Source: Cryobacterium algoricola
Lineage (GTDB): Bacteria; Actinomycetota; Actinomycetes; Actinomycetales; Microbacteriaceae
DNA: 64,000 bases
NCBI RefSeq assembly: GCF_004402485.1
Contig: NZ_SOFG01000011.1
Location: forward strand, 434,001 to 498,000
Direction: 5' to 3'
Positions 61,857 to 64,000 of the stretch are shown piece after piece (position 1 is the stretch's first letter; each line of letters opens with the position of its first letter). The position numbers and the translations under genes are program-made. The notes under the pieces were generated by a model. That model was not told where the DNA came from and did no database searches. It saw nothing but the letters and a program-made list of their open reading frames with translations.

Positions 61857-62189
61857 ATGTCACACGATGCGCAGATGCTCAAAGGGGTCCTCTCCCTCCT
61901 CCTGCTGCGCCTTGTCGGGGACCATGACGACTACGGATACGCTCTCGTGGTTCGTCTTCGAGTGGCCGGGTTCACGGAGCTGGCAGAGGGCACCGTCTAT
62001 CCCGCACTGACTCGTCTCGAGTCGGCCGGGCTGCTTGATTCGCACCTCGTGCGGTCCACCTCCGGACCGGCTCGAAAGTATTACACGCTCACGGCGGCTG
62101 GAGAGGCAGAGGCGGCTCGCGCGCTCGACTCGTGGACCCTACTCACGGCCACCGTTGACCATGTCCTTGACGGAAGGAATGCACCATGA
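61857..62189 (+). CDS. PadR-family transcription regulator
   Basis: This is a 110-residue winged-helix regulator with the PadR core (DDYGYALVVRLRVAGFTELA, EGTVYPALTRLESAGLLDSH, then RKYYTLTAAGEAE). The ATG is at 61857. Its stop overlaps the next start (ATGA at 62186). In this arrangement PadR proteins usually control the membrane protein or transporter gene that follows. Confidence 0.9.
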   Translation: MSHDAQMLKGVLSLLLLRLVGDHDDYGYALVVRLRVAGFTELAEGTVYPALTRLESAGLLDSHLVRSTSGPARKYYTLTAAGEAEAARALDSWTLLTATVDHVLDGRNAP

Positions 62190-62707
62190 ACCTCCTCGAC
62201 CACGCCCGCATCATTCGCGCCACCCTGTCATACGACGCGTGGCTTGACTTCGCTGGCGTCCCGGGCCGGAGACGACGCGATCTGAGGCGTGAGCTCAGGG
62301 CCAACCTGAGTGACGCCGCCGCGCTCGTCGGGTCACGCGAGGCCGTCCGCGGTTTGGGCAGCACCCGCGCGATGGCCGCAGCTGCAAGCGCCCCAGATCC
62401 CACGCGCCCACACTGGACGGTAGCATTCACGATCGGCATGAGCCTTTTTGGACTCTCGGTGTTAGCCGAGACACTCGCAGCATTGAGCTGGGTCGACGGT
62501 GCACGGGCTGCAACTCCCGAAAGCCCGGTCTCCGGGTCGCTGACGTTCTTCCCGGGGTCGACCCTCGCCTACAGCCCATCCGCCGACGGCTTCAGCCTCT
62601 CGATCAACTTCGGCTGGGTTTGCCTGGCCGTCGGACTCGTCGCCTTCGTCATTGCCGCACAGCCCTGGCGGCTGCTCATCCGCCGCACCGCGTCACTCTC
62701 GCAGTAG
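62186..62707 (+). CDS. Membrane protein coupled to PadR
   Basis: This is a 173-residue protein. A charged cytosolic N-terminus (about 70 residues, AGVPGRRRRDLRRELRANLS, of the kind that precedes HAAS-type or permease-prefix proteins) is followed by two membrane helices. The external loop is Ser/Pro-rich. The family is not certain. It is translationally coupled to the PadR gene and is its probable target. Confidence 0.7.
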   Translation: MNLLDHARIIRATLSYDAWLDFAGVPGRRRRDLRRELRANLSDAAALVGSREAVRGLGSTRAMAAAASAPDPTRPHWTVAFTIGMSLFGLSVLAETLAALSWVDGARAATPESPVSGSLTFFPGSTLAYSPSADGFSLSINFGWVCLAVGLVAFVIAAQPWRLLIRRTASLSQ

Positions 62708-62812
62708 CTGACGCCAGGAGGCCGACTCCTCCCGGCGCGCAGATTGCCACGGTGCTTTTCAGGAGCCGGTCGCAACGCAGGGTTCCTGCGGGTTGGGCCT
62801 CTGGAAGGCAAG

Positions 62813-62844
62813 AAAAAACCCCGGACTTCCGCAGAAGCCCGGGG
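62813..62844 (-). terminator. Intrinsic terminator of the truncated tRNA
   Basis: On the minus strand a stem (62834-62844 with 62819-62829, one mismatch) with a 4-base loop is followed by a run of six T. It lies 21 bp downstream of the tRNA 3' end and is the clearest rho-independent terminator in the window. Confidence 0.85.
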
Positions 62845-62864
62845 CGATGTTGATGAATACCGTG

Positions 62865-62906
62865 TAGCGGGAGCGGGAATTGAACCCGCGACACCACGAT
62901 TCTGAA
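62865..62906 (-). other. 3' part of a tRNA: likely att site of an integrated element
   Basis: On the minus strand a complete T arm (GCGGG TTCAATT CCCGC), the acceptor 3' strand TCCCGCT with discriminator A, a 5-base variable loop and part of an anticodon loop (TTCAGAA) are present. No matching anticodon 5' stem, D arm or 5' acceptor strand (AGCGGGA) follows. The break falls at the anticodon loop, the usual crossover point for integrases that use tRNA genes. The isotype cannot be fixed; tRNA-Met is possible. Confidence 0.7.
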
Positions 62907-63868
62907 TTAGCGAGTTTTGACCAATCACTGGGATTCGCCTGCGTCACGCTGACCAGCATATTTTCTCAGCGGAGATCACTGCGGTATGGGATGACATCAC
63001 TCAATGTGCGGGGTAAAAGCGGGGTCGGTCCGATCAATGCAGTGATTATGTGCCACCCCGCACTGTGAATTTGTGACGCCAGCGCAACCTTGTGCCGACG
63101 GGCCATGAGCTCGCTTCCTGAAGCCCGAGGCGCACGTTGAGTGTGCAACATCGCCGGCCTCGGGACGCCCTATCGGCCTCCAACGTACGTTCTGTCCCGA
63201 ACACGGTGGCGGTGGCGGTGGATGTCATGGTCTTGGGTGCAGCGGCTCTCGCAACTCGCGCACTAGCGACGGCCGTCGCAGGCGGCGCCGTAGCCCAAGC
63301 CAGATGTCTTTACGACATGTGATTTGGGCCCTCTTGCTGGCATTGCGGGATGCTAGGCAGCAGTCCCACGCTTGGCTCTCGATACTGCGCTTGTCAGCAC
63401 CAACGGCCTACTATTCAACGAGCGTCGACAGCGCTGCTGGAAATCCTGCGCCAGGAAGGAACCACTACTGAATGACCTTCTCCTATCGCTCATCTTTCAG
63501 GGTCTAATAGTCCCTCTCGCCTTAGCAACCGCCACGTATGTTGCCACAACGATTGGCGTAAGACTTGGACGAATTCGCGTTGTAGGCCGTCTCCGAATTG
63601 GCTGCGTCGTCGCCTCGGTGACAGAGGGGTAGAAGCAGTGAGCTACGTGGCTGTGCTTGTTCCCTTAATCATGATTCCGTTGGGTGACTTCGCGGCGTTT
63701 GGATTGCCTTGCGTAGCGGAAGATCCGTTGGAGACTTGCTAACTCTCGACGATGGGTCCTGGATCAACGCAGGAGACCTCCCGCAAGCAGGCAATCGAGC
63801 TGAGCGAGGTCCCCGTCGATGGCGAAGCTCGCTCTGAACGAGCGCATCGTGATCATCATCTCCATTCC
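62907..63868. other. Gene-poor, less GC-rich stretch beyond the tRNA fragment
   Basis: About 960 bp hold no confident gene. A frame at 63372-63632 encodes 86 residues with one hydrophobic helix, followed by a 34-residue frame at 63638-63742 (MSYVAVLVPLIMIPLGDF). Neither has a clear ribosome site or known similarity. The composition differs from the rest of the window, which fits acquired or decayed DNA. Confidence 0.5.
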
Positions 63869-64000
63869 CTATCTGACTAGAGAGCGGAACGCCGTCTCTG
63901 CGGCATTGAATCCTCCCATCCCGTGAACACCGCCACCTGGCGGCGTCGCCGCCGAACAGATAAACACCCCTGGAATGCCCGTAGCGTAGGGGTTCAGCCC
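63869..64000 (-). CDS. C-terminus of a phytoene-desaturase-like FAD oxidoreductase (cut by window edge)
   Basis: The last 43 residues of a gene that continues past the right edge are visible: [37 protein letters not shown], then a TAG stop at 63869-63871. The pattern G-V-(F/Y)-x-C-(S/G)-A-x-(T/S)-x-P-G-G-G-V-x-G closes the FAD domain of CrtI-type phytoene desaturases and related amine oxidase-like enzymes. The exact substrate cannot be judged from this part. Confidence 0.7.
   Translation of the reverse strand, partial: GLNPYATGIPGVFICSAATPPGGGVHGMGGFNAAETAFRSLVR

Noticed and set aside
62865..62906. Complete tRNA gene
   Set aside because: No D arm, anticodon stem partner or 5' acceptor strand can be found next to it, so only a 3' part is present.

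Overview
The window is GC-rich, with strongly G/C third codon positions, many GTG starts and many 4-bp ATGA/GTGA overlaps. It carries a RamB-type regulator beside isocitrate lyase, DUF222-HNH and alpha-E/ATP-grasp genes, PspC-type signalling genes and the order tRNA-Trp-secE-nusG-rplK-rplA. Together these indicate an actinobacterium, most likely of the family Microbacteriaceae. The genus cannot be fixed from the sequence alone.

Layout. 0-3 kb: aceA (glyoxylate shunt) diverges from its probable regulator ramB across a palindrome. 3-6.6 kb: a translationally coupled trio (circularly permuted ATP-grasp, alpha-E, transglutaminase) of unproven biochemical role. 6.7-7.7 kb: an ABC-type ATPase that has lost every catalytic motif, overlapping tail-to-tail with a GntR regulator. 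7.6-16 kb: acid and amine catabolism, namely a glutaryl-CoA dehydrogenase/CoA-transferase pair and a GntR, cytosolic Cache protein, aldehyde dehydrogenase and amino-acid permease series. 16-19 kb: core ribosomal and transcription genes with tRNA-Trp. 19-29 kb: an aminotransferase, an ABC-2 exporter, two NarL-type two-component systems and PspC-like membrane proteins. 29-34 kb: murB with two hotdog dehydratases, then GNAT, HEAT and SGNH genes. 34-40 kb: a LacI-controlled sugar ABC operon with a PfkB kinase. 40-46 kb: a Ser/Thr kinase-GAF fusion, an orphan histidine kinase, an EamA exporter and an ArsR-ArsC fusion. 46-52 kb: a glucuronate branch (GntR, uxuA, uxuB) with the remnant of a deleted sugar transporter, and a flavin oxidoreductase that lacks a canonical start codon. 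52-57 kb: assorted housekeeping and metal genes.

57-61 kb holds the most novel item. An ECF sigma factor, a membrane anti-sigma-like protein and a four-cysteine lipoprotein form an operon. A second, adjacent copy keeps the promoter and the lipoprotein, but an in-frame deletion has fused the sigma region-2 segment to the C-terminus of the anti-sigma protein.

At 62.87 kb the 3' part of a tRNA with its own terminator is joined to unrelated sequence, as expected at the end of an integrated element. From there to the right edge the sequence is poorer in recognisable genes, and a phytoene-desaturase-like gene is cut by the window edge.

At least four families of short intergenic repeats are scattered through the window. 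One copy has become the 3' coding end of a histidine kinase. All functions are read from motifs and context; no database search was run.
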